Virus record (IMG/VR): IMGVR_UViG_3300028800_000084
Coordinates: 1-64,000 of that record
Strand: one strand, 5' to 3'
Length of the DNA stretch: 64,000 nt
From: a virus
This document shows, one piece after another, positions 17,378-25,618 of this stretch. The notes below the pieces were generated by a model. It had not been told where the DNA came from. It saw only the letters and a program-made list of their open reading frames with translations, and searched no databases. Position 1 is the first letter of the stretch; every line of letters begins with the position of its first letter. The translations under genes were made by a program, and so were the position numbers.

Positions 17378-18994
17378 TTAATGCGGCGCGACGAAGCCGC
17401 GCGCGCGCTGTGCAGCTTCGTCCGTATAACGCCCGGTCTTGGGGTCGTAGCCGTAGGACGCACCCGGTTGGCTCGTCTCACTGACACCGACCCGCGCTGC
17501 GCCGCCGGACAGGGCCACCTTGAGCATGGCTGCCTGCGGTTCGTACTTGGGCCACGCGGCGCTGGCTGCCGCTTCGATGTTTTCGAGCTTCTGACCACCG
17601 TCCATCGCCGCCATCTCTGCCACGATGTACATCTTGAAATTGTTCTGAGCAGAAGCCATCACCGGCTGATTTTCCGGGCGGCGAACTTCCCAGGTAGCAA
17701 ACGGACGAGCAGCGGCTGCGTTCATGGCGCTGTCGAACTCGCGCTGCTTAAACTCGGCGATAACGGCGCGGTCTTGTTCCCGTTCCTTCTTCTGTTCGGC
17801 AATCAGGCTTGCCATTTCCGCAACCTGCTTTGCCATCTCTGCGACTTGCTTGCTGTTGTCGGTCATCTCAGCGGCGGGGGTCGCTGCTGGCATGGTCTGT
17901 CCTCCAAATTCCTTGACGTAACATTCGCTGATGTGCTGGCGATGCCCCATAGGGAGCATCTCGTTCACGGCGCTCGGCTCCATCTCGCGGCAGCGCATTT
18001 CAGCGCAGTGCTGGCGCGTGGCGTCGGGCATCATCTCGTAGACAGCGCTCGGAGCCATCGTCTTGATATGGTCGGCGGCGATACTGTGCCGTTCCTCGGC
18101 TGTCATTTCCGTAACTGGCTTGTCGGCCATAGGTTCCTCTCTCATCTCACTGGTTGTCTCAAACTGACCGCCCAACGCTTCGAGCGCCGCACGCTCCATC
18201 GGGGCGAAGTCAATTACCTCAAGGTTCAATCCCCTCAGGTTTTTCGTGCCATCGGCGTTGCCCCCGAATTGACCCTTGCCCCAGATGGAATTAGACAGCG
18301 TACTGCCCGCAGCTTTTCGCCGAATGACCATCTCATGAAAGGGCGTATTTCGGTATACAAAGGCTTTGCCAAAAAGCGTGTCGCCATGCTGAGCCGCGCC
18401 GACCCAGATTGCCACGTCGTCGGGGAACTCCCACGATGAATTAGCTTCGCTGACATGCCCCTGCCGACCGGCTGGCTTTTTGGTGATGACCTGTTCACGG
18501 ATGTTGTCGAGCAGCGGTTGGTCGTACTTCAGGTTGTTGTCCGATACGGCGTTGAGTTTGCCTAGTGGTCGCACCACAAACAGCGGCTTCGGGTCAGGGA
18601 CGCTCCCCGTCCCGTCGCAGTTAACGCAGCCTTTACCGCCGCAATCGGGGCAGGTCATGGCAATGAGGGCGTCGTAGTCCACGCCGGGGGCAATCGGCAC
18701 ATCGGGAACTGGCCCCTTGAAGGCAAAGGAGGGCGTAGACAGCCGGATTTCGTGAACGGGTTTCTCGTCGGGCTTTTTGCCGGAATGAGATAGGCAATAC
18801 TCGGCTTCCGCGCCGCTGTAGAACTTGTTAATGGCGGCGGCAATGCGCCCCTTGACGCCCGCCAGGTCGGCGTCAGGAATGTCGGCTTTGTTGCCCTCAA
18901 GACCCGTTGTCACTGCCTGCACTGCCGCATGTTCGGCGTCGTCAATCGGCAGTTTCTTCTCGCCCTTTTGCGGTTCGTAAGCAAATTCAGTCAT
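17378..18994 (-). CDS. Prohead protease fused to scaffold, with DnaJ-like zinc knuckle
   Basis: This 538-residue protein combines an N-terminal helical domain (residues ~15-65, PIDDAEHAAVQAVTTGL...KGRIAAAINKFY), an insert CPDCGGKGCVNCDGTG (~114-129) resembling a DnaJ zinc centre, a protease-like beta domain (~150-260: NTPFHEMVIRRKAAGSTLSN, NLEVIDFAPMERAAL) and a long C-terminal coiled-coil scaffold (~260-440). It precedes decoration and capsid genes. The prohead-protease role is inferred from order and architecture; the catalytic residues cannot be fixed. Confidence 0.65.
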   Translation of the reverse strand: MTEFAYEPQKGEKKLPIDDAEHAAVQAVTTGLEGNKADIPDADLAGVKGRIAAAINKFYSGAEAEYCLSHSGKKPDEKPVHEIRLSTPSFAFKGPVPDVPIAPGVDYDALIAMTCPDCGGKGCVNCDGTGSVPDPKPLFVVRPLGKLNAVSDNNLKYDQPLLDNIREQVITKKPAGRQGHVSEANSSWEFPDDVAIWVGAAQHGDTLFGKAFVYRNTPFHEMVIRRKAAGSTLSNSIWGKGQFGGNADGTKNLRGLNLEVIDFAPMERAALEALGGQFETTSEMREEPMADKPVTEMTAEERHSIAADHIKTMAPSAVYEMMPDATRQHCAEMRCREMEPSAVNEMLPMGHRQHISECYVKEFGGQTMPAATPAAEMTDNSKQVAEMAKQVAEMASLIAEQKKEREQDRAVIAEFKQREFDSAMNAAAARPFATWEVRRPENQPVMASAQNNFKMYIVAEMAAMDGGQKLENIEAAASAAWPKYEPQAAMLKVALSGGAARVGVSETSQPGASYGYDPKTGRYTDEAAQRARGFVAPH

Positions 18995-18996
18995 AG

Positions 18997-20481
18997 TTAA
19001 CCGCCTGACCTGAAAAGTAAGTCGGTGAAGCGCTTCGAGAGCGGCCCCACAATATCCGTAACGGCCTTCTTTGATGCGCCTATTGCCTGCTCAACCAACT
19101 GGCGCAGCTTAATCACGACCGCTTTAGCGTCCGATACTTCGTTCCAGACTACCGAACAAAGACACCACGGGTGGAAAATCGGCATGTGCGATGGGTCGGA
19201 CTTGGGATACGGCCCGCCCGCCTGCTGTACGTCGCACTCGTCATATTCTTTGTGCGACGGCGACACCCTCGGAGAGTACGTTTCAACGAACGGATTACCT
19301 TGCGCAGCCAACCAGTCGGCCCGATGACCTGCCGCCGCCGTCTCCGACACAGCTAACCGCATGGCCTCGTAGCCGCCTTTGCCTTCCACGAGGAACGCTT
19401 CTAGCCCACGCGCCATGTCTACCACTGGTAGACCCCGCGCAATCGCCCCGCTCAGGTAGGCATCGAGCTTGGCTCGCATATCACCGGCGGCGTTCCAGAT
19501 GCGGTCGCTCAGCTTCTTGCCGTCCGACCCGACCCACAGATGCAGCGGGTCGTAGTCCATGCCGTCATCGTTCTCGTTGACCGCTGTTCCCGCGAACGGC
19601 GTCAGCGTGGCGAACTCGTACATTCGCCGTAGGTCATCCGGTAGGTACTTGCGCATCATGGCGGCGTGTCGTTCCACGGCAGCGGTGGCGGCAGAGCGCA
19701 TCAGACCATACAGCGCCGCGAAGTAATCCGAACGAGGGATGATTGCGCCCTGCTGCACGACGTAGGGTTGCAGCGTGCCGTCCTGGTGTGGACGCCCTAG
19801 CATGGCATGGGTGACGAGGCGGGCAATGCCGTGCTGAACAACGGCTAACTGCGTAATCGGAATGAGGCCGTTAGAGGCGGCGTTCTGAGACAACAAATGA
19901 GACAAGTTTGCCACGAGCGGCGCGATAAACTGGTCGCGCAAGGTCGGTTCGACAGCACTTAGTACGTCAAGGCGGGCCATTTCAGGCGTGCGGCTCATCT
20001 CGTTGACCGACGCCGTGCGCTGGTAGCTAAAGCCGTCCTGTATGGCAAGATGCCGTACCGCCAAATCGCGGGCCTGCCGCTGCCACTCGCGGTCAGAGAG
20101 GGCGCTGGTCGCCAGTTGTTTTTCGGACTGACTTACTGCGCTGTCGAACTGGCTAAGAACGAGCGCCGCCAACGGTTCGGACGGCGCGGGCATCTTGACG
20201 ACGTAATCCACCGGCAAGCCCTTCTCCGTCACGCCGACCACGCGCATGGTCAGGCCGTAGCGGGCGGCGAGGGCCAGGTCTTCGCCACTGAAAGAAAGTC
20301 CCTGCGGGTGATTATGAATTAACTCGCCTCCGCAGGCCCGGTCTAGTTCCTGCGGCGTGAACGACACGCTGTTGCTGTCGCCCGTGCGCTCCACGATAAG
20401 GTTGCCGCGCAGGTCGAACAGGGCGGCGTGTTCCTGGGCATGGTCGGCGCGGATAGCCTGAGCGAAGTCGTTAATTGCCAC
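18997..20481 (-). CDS. MuF-like minor head protein with N-terminal JAB/MPN-like domain
   Basis: The GTG at 20481 (GAGG nine bases upstream, 11-base overlap with portal) gives 494 residues. The N-terminus has ELIHNHPQGLSFSGEDL (~53-69), a JAMM-type H-x-H-P...S-x2-D signature shared with RadC/JAB domains. The C-terminal half is a Mu gpF/SPP1 gp7-type head morphogenesis domain with the terminal zinc-like cluster DECDVQQ ... PIFHPWCLC (~435-460). It probably enters the procapsid with the portal. The JAB-like part may be a deubiquitinase-like peptidase or a structural remnant. Confidence 0.75.
   Translation of the reverse strand: MAINDFAQAIRADHAQEHAALFDLRGNLIVERTGDSNSVSFTPQELDRACGGELIHNHPQGLSFSGEDLALAARYGLTMRVVGVTEKGLPVDYVVKMPAPSEPLAALVLSQFDSAVSQSEKQLATSALSDREWQRQARDLAVRHLAIQDGFSYQRTASVNEMSRTPEMARLDVLSAVEPTLRDQFIAPLVANLSHLLSQNAASNGLIPITQLAVVQHGIARLVTHAMLGRPHQDGTLQPYVVQQGAIIPRSDYFAALYGLMRSAATAAVERHAAMMRKYLPDDLRRMYEFATLTPFAGTAVNENDDGMDYDPLHLWVGSDGKKLSDRIWNAAGDMRAKLDAYLSGAIARGLPVVDMARGLEAFLVEGKGGYEAMRLAVSETAAAGHRADWLAAQGNPFVETYSPRVSPSHKEYDECDVQQAGGPYPKSDPSHMPIFHPWCLCSVVWNEVSDAKAVVIKLRQLVEQAIGASKKAVTDIVGPLSKRFTDLLFRSGG
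19418..19432. promoter_or_regulatory. Dispersed palindrome, copy 2 (TCTACCACTGGTAGA)
   Basis: Identical to the site at 7806, extended here by one matching base on each side (GTCTACCAC...GTAGAC), inside the minor head protein gene where it encodes LPVVD with a CTA leucine codon. Confidence 0.5.
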
Positions 20482-22213
20482 TGCTGCCCACCTCGCCCTG
20501 CCAGACCTGCGCACCGACTATGGACCAGGGATCGCCCACGTTGCTCGGATTGCCCTTCTGCTGGTTGAGCAGCACGGGCGCGGGGTAATCCGTCCAGAAC
20601 GGCATCCCGTCGTTGTTGCTTGGATAGTCGGATGCTTTCGCCGCCTCAAGCCGCGCCTGCTTCAGTCGGGCGTCGTATTCGGCGTACTGCGGTAGACGCT
20701 GCGGCGTGCCTTGCGCTCGCGCTGACGTGGCCGCCGGGTCATCAAAGTAGCCGGACAGGGCAATAACGTCCTCATCGGTAATCTTGCCGGTGGAGGACAG
20801 GAAGCTGCCCCACTGGTACTTGATGAGACTATCGCCCTGGTCGATGTCGGGCCATTCAATCTTGACCGGGCCGAGGACGATGGACGGGTTGAGCAACTTA
20901 TAAGTGCGCAGCCAAATATCAATCAGTTCCAGCAGCCCGCCCCGCGCCTCAATGCCGAGTGTCGGGTCAGCGCCCACGCCTTCGAGTAACAGGCGACGGA
21001 ACTTGATGTACTGCGCAAAGGGAGGCTGCTGCGTCTCGGTGGACGCTTTCGAAGAACTAATCGCCCCGCCCCACACGTACTCCGGGATGCGCGTGTGGTT
21101 TAGTAGCAGGAGGAAAAGCTGCCTGATAACATCAAGACTGTCCTTCGTAAAGCCGACCGGCGGGGCGACCATTTTCACGTCGCCGCCCTTGCCAAGAATA
21201 ATGGCGAGATTGCGGTCAAAGCGGAGCAGGTTGCGCGTCTGACTGTTGCCGTTTTCGTCCTGGTAGGTTTCCTGCGTGCTGTTCAGCGCCAGCGTTTCGG
21301 CGGGATTGTCCAAGCCGACGAAAGCGGGCGTCGGATTGCCGAGCATCTCCACGCCGTCGGTCGTCTTGTACATCAGGTTGTCGTAGCGGTACATAATCGG
21401 CAATGCCGCTTCGTACAGCACGTGTCCGTGAATTTCGTTAGGGCCACGTTCGTTGGCAAAATGAACCATCGGGATACGCCCTATCAAGTTCTCGTACACA
21501 TCCACCACGTCGGCCCGTCCGTCGTAGTAGTGAACCGTGACGGTTCGCTCGGTGTCGGTGTACTCATCGGTGACGATGCTGCCGATGTACTTGGTGCGGA
21601 CGGTCACTTTCAGAATTTGCCGATAATCCGAGGCGCTGTAGGCCACATTGACCGTCTCCGGCGAAGCCACGCTGAACGTGCAGTCGGGGTTGATGAACAC
21701 GTACTGGTCGCCAAGCGCGTAGCTATCCACTACGGTATTGATGAGGAAGCCCTGCTCTCGTTCCAGCATCCGGCGCAGTTGCATGTTGGTGTAGTCAATC
21801 GGGGAGCCGGTCACGGCGGTCGGCTTAGCGGGCTTGACGACCGCCGCCGCATGGAGCGCTTTGGTCGGCTTGCCGTCCTCGTGAACGCTCTCGGTGTCCG
21901 TCGCCGTGCTTTCCACGAGCGCCGCCGAGATGCCGTCCCCGAAGGCGTAGCTGGCGATGGTCTGGCAGATGGGCGTGGCGAACAGGCCGCCGATTTCAAG
22001 CCCCGGCGCTTTGCCGCGCCGCAGGTTATCGTAAAAGACATAATCTACAAGCGAAGTGTCTTTACTAAGAAGAATTCTAGAAGCCCACATGGGCTTCACC
22101 ATCGACCAAATACCAATAATTTCGGCTACGCGGCGCGGCGAGAGGGACTTAGCTATCCCCCTCGCTAGTTCCGCAACAGTGCGGCGTGGCGGCTTACCGG
22201 GAACGAGTGCCAT
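20471..22213 (-). CDS. Portal protein (SPP1 gp6-like)
   Basis: This 580-residue protein lies between terminase and the MuF-like gene. It shows portal features: an N-terminal wing, central strands (GLEIGGLFATPICQTIASYAFGDGI), a TRIPEYVWGGAISSSKASTE segment typical of the region before the stem helix, and a long helical C-terminus. It forms the dodecameric DNA channel at the capsid vertex. Confidence 0.85.
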   Translation of the reverse strand: MALVPGKPPRRTVAELARGIAKSLSPRRVAEIIGIWSMVKPMWASRILLSKDTSLVDYVFYDNLRRGKAPGLEIGGLFATPICQTIASYAFGDGISAALVESTATDTESVHEDGKPTKALHAAAVVKPAKPTAVTGSPIDYTNMQLRRMLEREQGFLINTVVDSYALGDQYVFINPDCTFSVASPETVNVAYSASDYRQILKVTVRTKYIGSIVTDEYTDTERTVTVHYYDGRADVVDVYENLIGRIPMVHFANERGPNEIHGHVLYEAALPIMYRYDNLMYKTTDGVEMLGNPTPAFVGLDNPAETLALNSTQETYQDENGNSQTRNLLRFDRNLAIILGKGGDVKMVAPPVGFTKDSLDVIRQLFLLLLNHTRIPEYVWGGAISSSKASTETQQPPFAQYIKFRRLLLEGVGADPTLGIEARGGLLELIDIWLRTYKLLNPSIVLGPVKIEWPDIDQGDSLIKYQWGSFLSSTGKITDEDVIALSGYFDDPAATSARAQGTPQRLPQYAEYDARLKQARLEAAKASDYPSNNDGMPFWTDYPAPVLLNQQKGNPSNVGDPWSIVGAQVWQGEVGSSGN

Positions 22214-22582
22214 TTAGCTGTTCTGCATGACCAACGACACGCTCTGCACGAACTTACCGACGAACTCGCCGCTGGTAATCTTGTACCACTTGGTGCCGCT
22301 CGGTGACTGCGCGGCGTCCAGCGTGACCGGCAGCACCGCGCCACGGGTCAGCTTGCCAACCACCTGAGCGTTATCAGCAGGCGAGGCGTACACGTCCACG
22401 CTGTCCCAATTGGTCGTGCCGTGCAGGATGGTGGTCGAGGCGGGCGCGGGTGCGACGTAAGGCGGCGGCGCGGAGACGATAGCGGCGTCCACGTCGGCAA
22501 TAAGCGCCTGCAACTTATCCTTGAGGGTAACGAGCGCCTGAACAGCGCGGGGATGATAGGTGTTGGTCGGGTCGGGAGCCAT
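22214..22582 (-). CDS. SH3b-domain protein
   Basis: I choose the ATG at 22582 because GGAG lies seven bases upstream, giving 122 residues. The N-terminus is helical, then an Ala/Pro linker leads to a bacterial SH3 domain (~60-120: DSVDVYASPADNAQVVGKLT ... SGTKWYKITSGEFVGKFV). It is the first gene after a terminator-like hairpin and immediately precedes portal. SH3b domains bind peptidoglycan peptides or proteins; this one lacks a catalytic partner. Confidence 0.65.
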   Translation of the reverse strand: MAPDPTNTYHPRAVQALVTLKDKLQALIADVDAAIVSAPPPYVAPAPASTTILHGTTNWDSVDVYASPADNAQVVGKLTRGAVLPVTLDAAQSPSGTKWYKITSGEFVGKFVQSVSLVMQNS

Positions 22583-22604
22583 AGGGTAATCTCCTAAACG
22601 CAAA

Positions 22605-22632
22605 AACCTTCTGGTAGTAAGCCTAGAAGGTT
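22605..22632 (-). terminator. Candidate intrinsic terminator before the head operon
   Basis: On the minus strand, AACCTTCT and AGAAGGTT form a perfect 8-bp stem around a 12-base loop, followed by TTT. It sits between the winged-helix gene and the SH3b gene and would end or attenuate leftward transcription from the terminase/glycosylation block. The T-tract is short, so partial read-through is likely. Confidence 0.55.
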
Positions 22633-22673
22633 GTTGTGTTATTCACAATGGCGCAATTGTTCGGACGAACGTT

Positions 22674-22907
22674 CTAGTCGAACGGCGGCGGCGTCCATTC
22701 CGACTTGACGACGATAAGTTTGCCGTCGCGCCGCTCCAAAACGCCCTGTCCTTCGAGGTAGGTCAGGTGAAAGTAGAGCGTGGTCTGGCCGATAGCGTAA
22801 CCGTGTTTGTGCATCTCAGTCAGCAAATCGCGGAGTGAAGGGCTATTTCCCTTGTGTTCAGCGGCGTACTGGCACAGCACCTCGAAGATTTCGCTGCGGC
22901 GCGTCAC
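22674..22907 (-). CDS. Winged-helix DNA-binding protein (LexA N-domain-like)
   Basis: This 77-residue protein resembles the LexA DNA-binding fold: EIFEVLCQYAAEHKGNSPSLRDLLTEM, a recognition-helix region (GQTTLYFHLTYLEGQGVLERRDG) and a final wing. GTG start overlaps the upstream stop (GTGA). It is the last gene before the terminator at 22605, so it may regulate late transcription. Confidence 0.65.
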   Translation of the reverse strand: MTRRSEIFEVLCQYAAEHKGNSPSLRDLLTEMHKHGYAIGQTTLYFHLTYLEGQGVLERRDGKLIVVKSEWTPPPFD

Positions 22908-23125
22908 GGCTGCTTTATTTCTTCATGGTCGTAGTTGTCTCTGATGTGCGCTCGAAAGAACGCACCGATGGACGTGGCCTCGCGGAGCCGCCGGTACATG
23001 TCCGGCTCGACGGCGCTGTACACGAACACGCGCTTGCCGCGGACGAATTCCACTTCGAGGGTGCGGTCGGTTTCGGAGTATCCGATGGAGAGAATGTCTG
23101 TTGAATGTACGGGCGTTCGGTTCAC
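22904..23125 (-). CDS. KTSC-domain protein
   Basis: The GTG at 23125 gives 73 residues and a GTGA overlap. The sequence follows the KTSC pattern: STDILSIGYSETDRTLEVEF, RVFVYSAVEPDMYRRLREA and SIGAFFRAHIRDNY. KTSC domains are small and common in phages and near RNA-related genes. The biochemical role is unknown. Confidence 0.75.
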   Translation of the reverse strand: MNRTPVHSTDILSIGYSETDRTLEVEFVRGKRVFVYSAVEPDMYRRLREATSIGAFFRAHIRDNYDHEEIKQP

Positions 23126-23409
23126 CACGTCCTCCGCGCCAGCGCCGCCTCAAGCCGTGCCACGAGTTCGCGCAGTTCGCGGCCACGGGCGGCGTGCTCA
23201 GCTATCGATAGAAAGTCGCCGTGGTCGGTGAAGACCACAATACCGCCCGTTAGAACGTACCGCGTTGCCACGCTAACCGAGGCGAACGAGAAGTTGCGGT
23301 CTGCTCCAACAAGCGTTACTTGTGTCCCCAGAGAGTTTACACTGAACGGGTCAGCAACAGCAGCGGCGACAGTTCCATCAGTGTCAAGCGCCATATAGAA
23401 GTGTGTCAT
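23122..23409 (-). CDS. Hypothetical 95-residue protein
   Basis: The ATG at 23409 overlaps the glycosyltransferase stop (ATGA). The N-terminal part alternates small hydrophobic strands (MTHFYMALDTDGTVAAAVAD, VLTGGIVVFTDHGDF) and the C-terminus is a charged helix. No family recognised. Confidence 0.5.
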   Translation of the reverse strand: MTHFYMALDTDGTVAAAVADPFSVNSLGTQVTLVGADRNFSFASVSVATRYVLTGGIVVFTDHGDFLSIAEHAARGRELRELVARLEAALARRTW

Positions 23410-24161
23410 CGCGTGTACTCCGGGCCGAACGGCGCGAACGGCCCGCACACGTCGGGCGAGAGCGGCTGTTCGCCCATGAACGGCACAACATCGAACTTGA
23501 CCGGATGAATGTCAGGCGGAAAGTTCACTTCCGGCGGTCCACCTGCCGTCACCTGAGCGTGACTTTGGTATTTTCGCATATTTCGCATAATTCCGGCGTC
23601 CCCAATCCAGGAATAATGGAATAAATGAATATCTGGCTCCGTCGGGCGTAGTACCCGATAATCAGGGTCAAGCGTATGTTCCGAAAGGTTGTGCCGCCCG
23701 AAAGACACGCCCTCATGCCGAAAACCTTGCACAACAATACCGCACCGGAGCCGCCAGCAGCGAGCTTGCCCGTCTGGATAGATGTCGCCACGGACATGCA
23801 GCCGGTCATGGGCGAACTCATGGCGCGGCAAGACAAGTAGCGTGGCCTCATTCTCTAACTTCTGGCACATCAGATTAGCCGCCGTTGGAAATAGGCACTC
23901 GTCACCGTCCACGCGGCACGCGGCGTCGTAACCCAACCGTTCGGCCTCGTTGAACACCTTTGTAGCGAAATCGCCCCAGTTGTAGCGCCATTCGTCCACG
24001 ATAACGTGCGCACCGATAGATTGCATGTACTCCAAACTACCATCGGTCGTCTTGGGGTCAGTGATAGCCACGATGCCCGCAAAGCTGTCCTTGAATACCG
24101 GTAGGTGCAAGCGGAGGAACGGGAGTTCATTCGTGAACATGAGGACGAGTGCCAGTCTCAC
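23406..24161 (-). CDS. Glycosyltransferase, GT-A fold (GT2/GT92-like)
   Basis: This 251-residue protein begins MRLALVLMFTNELPFLRLHL, the pattern of the Glyco_tranf_2_4/GT92-like group, and has a metal-binding acidic motif RVDGDECLF near residue 90. A GTG start overlaps the upstream stop. With the methyltransferases just upstream it forms a decoration cluster within the virion operon. Acceptor and donor unknown. Confidence 0.75.
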   Translation of the reverse strand: MRLALVLMFTNELPFLRLHLPVFKDSFAGIVAITDPKTTDGSLEYMQSIGAHVIVDEWRYNWGDFATKVFNEAERLGYDAACRVDGDECLFPTAANLMCQKLENEATLLVLPRHEFAHDRLHVRGDIYPDGQARCWRLRCGIVVQGFRHEGVSFGRHNLSEHTLDPDYRVLRPTEPDIHLFHYSWIGDAGIMRNMRKYQSHAQVTAGGPPEVNFPPDIHPVKFDVVPFMGEQPLSPDVCGPFAPFGPEYTR

Positions 24162-24379
24162 TTCTTTGCCTCCCGCGCTTTCACGGCTTCCGGCAGCGCC
24201 CGCACAAGCGCGAAAAGAAGTCGCCCCGCCGCGCCGTCGTCAAGCACGCCGTAGCCGTCGTAGATTTTTATCATCACGTTGCCAGCCAGATGGGGCGGCG
24301 CAGTTAGCACGGACACCTTGAACGTCAGGTCGTCGGCAATCACGGTCGCCTCGCCGTACAGGGGTTTGTCAATTGCCAT
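24158..24379 (-). CDS. Hypothetical 73-residue protein
   Basis: This small protein has an N-terminal beta-hairpin-like region (GEATVIADDLTFKVSVLTAP) and a basic C-terminal helix ending KAREAKK. It overlaps both neighbours. No family recognised. Confidence 0.45.
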   Translation of the reverse strand: MAIDKPLYGEATVIADDLTFKVSVLTAPPHLAGNVMIKIYDGYGVLDDGAAGRLLFALVRALPEAVKAREAKK

Positions 24380-24620
24380 TGGGCTTGTCCAGTCCGTACC
24401 GCCTGTCCCAATCCGCCACGCACTCGCGCATCACGTCCAGCATTTCTCGCATCTCGTCACTGTTCGGGTTGGTGCCGTAACCGCCGCCATTGACGCATAC
24501 GCCTTCCTTGACGACGGCGATAATCAGACCGCCCGGCTTCATGGTTCTGCCGGGAAACGCCTCGTTGTGTTCCTTCTGAACGAACGCCAGCGGCGAAGGT
24601 TGCTTATCCCAATGTTCCAT
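24369..24620 (-). CDS. Hypothetical 83-residue protein
   Basis: A soluble, Gly-containing N-terminal half (GGLIIAVVKEGVCVNGGGYG) leads to a C-terminal helix (SDEMREMLDVMRECVADWDRRYG). It lies 3 bases from the methyltransferase stop. No family recognised. Confidence 0.5.
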   Translation of the reverse strand: MEHWDKQPSPLAFVQKEHNEAFPGRTMKPGGLIIAVVKEGVCVNGGGYGTNPNSDEMREMLDVMRECVADWDRRYGLDKPNGN

Positions 24621-24623
24621 ACT

Positions 24624-25331
24624 TCACTCCTTCTCTATTGCGACGAACGCGACCGTGAAATAATGCTCGTGCGGCAGCGTGCTAATCTCGCGGTGCAGCA
24701 CCTTGTACGGCGCGATGAGGGCGGAAAAGGTTTCCTCCGAGTAGACGCGATAAAAACTTCCGTCCGTCTCGCTGTAATCTTTTCCGCGCACAGGGTCATA
24801 TTCGGTCGTCAGCAGCAGCAGCCCGCCGGGACGCAGGCACCGCATCATCTCGCGCATGGCGAGTGCGTCGTCGTGAACGTGTTCGATAGTCGATATGCAG
24901 GTGATTTTGTCCAAATCATCGTCGGGGTACTGGATGGCCTGCAAATCCACTTTGTCTGTCCACAGCGTTACGTGCGGCAAGTACGAGGACAGTTCCTCGA
25001 TGGTGTCACGCCACGCCTGCGGCGGCGGAACGTTGCGGGCGAAGTCGCGCTCTGCCCAATAAAAGTTGTCGGACGCCGTAATGATACTCACGTAGCGGCT
25101 GAGAAACAGCGGCCAGAAAGTTAGCCACGAGCCTACGTCCAGCACGTGGTCGGTGTTCTTGAAGTCGCCATAGCGGAGGCACATCTGACTGTCCCACGAG
25201 CGCCAACCCACCATGTAACCGGCTTCCAGCGCCCGTGAGTAGTCCGTCGGCGGCAGCGCGGCGAAGAAGGCCATCGTCTGCGCCACGAAGTCGGCGTAGG
25301 GCAGCGCGGCGAGGTCGGCGGGCGTGGTCAT
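24624..25331 (-). CDS. Class I SAM-dependent methyltransferase
   Basis: The ATG at 25331 overlaps the upstream stop (ATGA), giving 235 residues. Motif I is HVLDVGSWLTF (~60-70), motif IV/post-I is CISTIEHVHDD, and motif V is MREMMRCLRPGGLLLLTTEY, a Methyltransf_11-type pattern seen in sugar and small-molecule methyltransferases. It probably modifies the same glycan as its neighbours. Confidence 0.8.
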   Translation of the reverse strand: MTTPADLAALPYADFVAQTMAFFAALPPTDYSRALEAGYMVGWRSWDSQMCLRYGDFKNTDHVLDVGSWLTFWPLFLSRYVSIITASDNFYWAERDFARNVPPPQAWRDTIEELSSYLPHVTLWTDKVDLQAIQYPDDDLDKITCISTIEHVHDDALAMREMMRCLRPGGLLLLTTEYDPVRGKDYSETDGSFYRVYSEETFSALIAPYKVLHREISTLPHEHYFTVAFVAIEKE

Positions 25332-25618
25332 AGTGACATCCTGCCCGCGCCAGACCATCCCGATATGTCGAAGCCGTCCGGGAACTGCTTGCGCAAGGCC
25401 CACATCAGGGCGTTCACGGTATCGTTGTTGTAAGGGTCAACCGTCAACCACAGGAAGCTGCGCGCCCCGACCACGGAGACGGGCGTCGGGGTGGCGGTCA
25501 GGAAGTCGATAACCGGTTGTCGAGGAAACACCGTCGCACTCATCAGGGTGATAGTCGCTTTGAGGGTTAGCGCCGCCTCGTTCTCGTCGTCGGCAATGTC
25601 GCGGTAGGTGGTAATCAT
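25328..25618 (-). CDS. Hypothetical 96-residue protein
   Basis: The N-terminus is Ala/Thr rich and helical, then a beta region (TPVSVVGARSFLWLTVDPYNNDTVNALMWAL). Overlaps both methyltransferase genes by ATGA, so it is co-translated with the decoration cluster. No family recognised. Confidence 0.5.
   Translation of the reverse strand: MITTYRDIADDENEAALTLKATITLMSATVFPRQPVIDFLTATPTPVSVVGARSFLWLTVDPYNNDTVNALMWALRKQFPDGFDISGWSGAGRMSL

Noticed and set aside
17357-18439. 360-codon plus-strand ORF opposite the protease/scaffold gene
   Set aside because: Shadow of the coiled-coil scaffold, His/Leu-rich without motifs.
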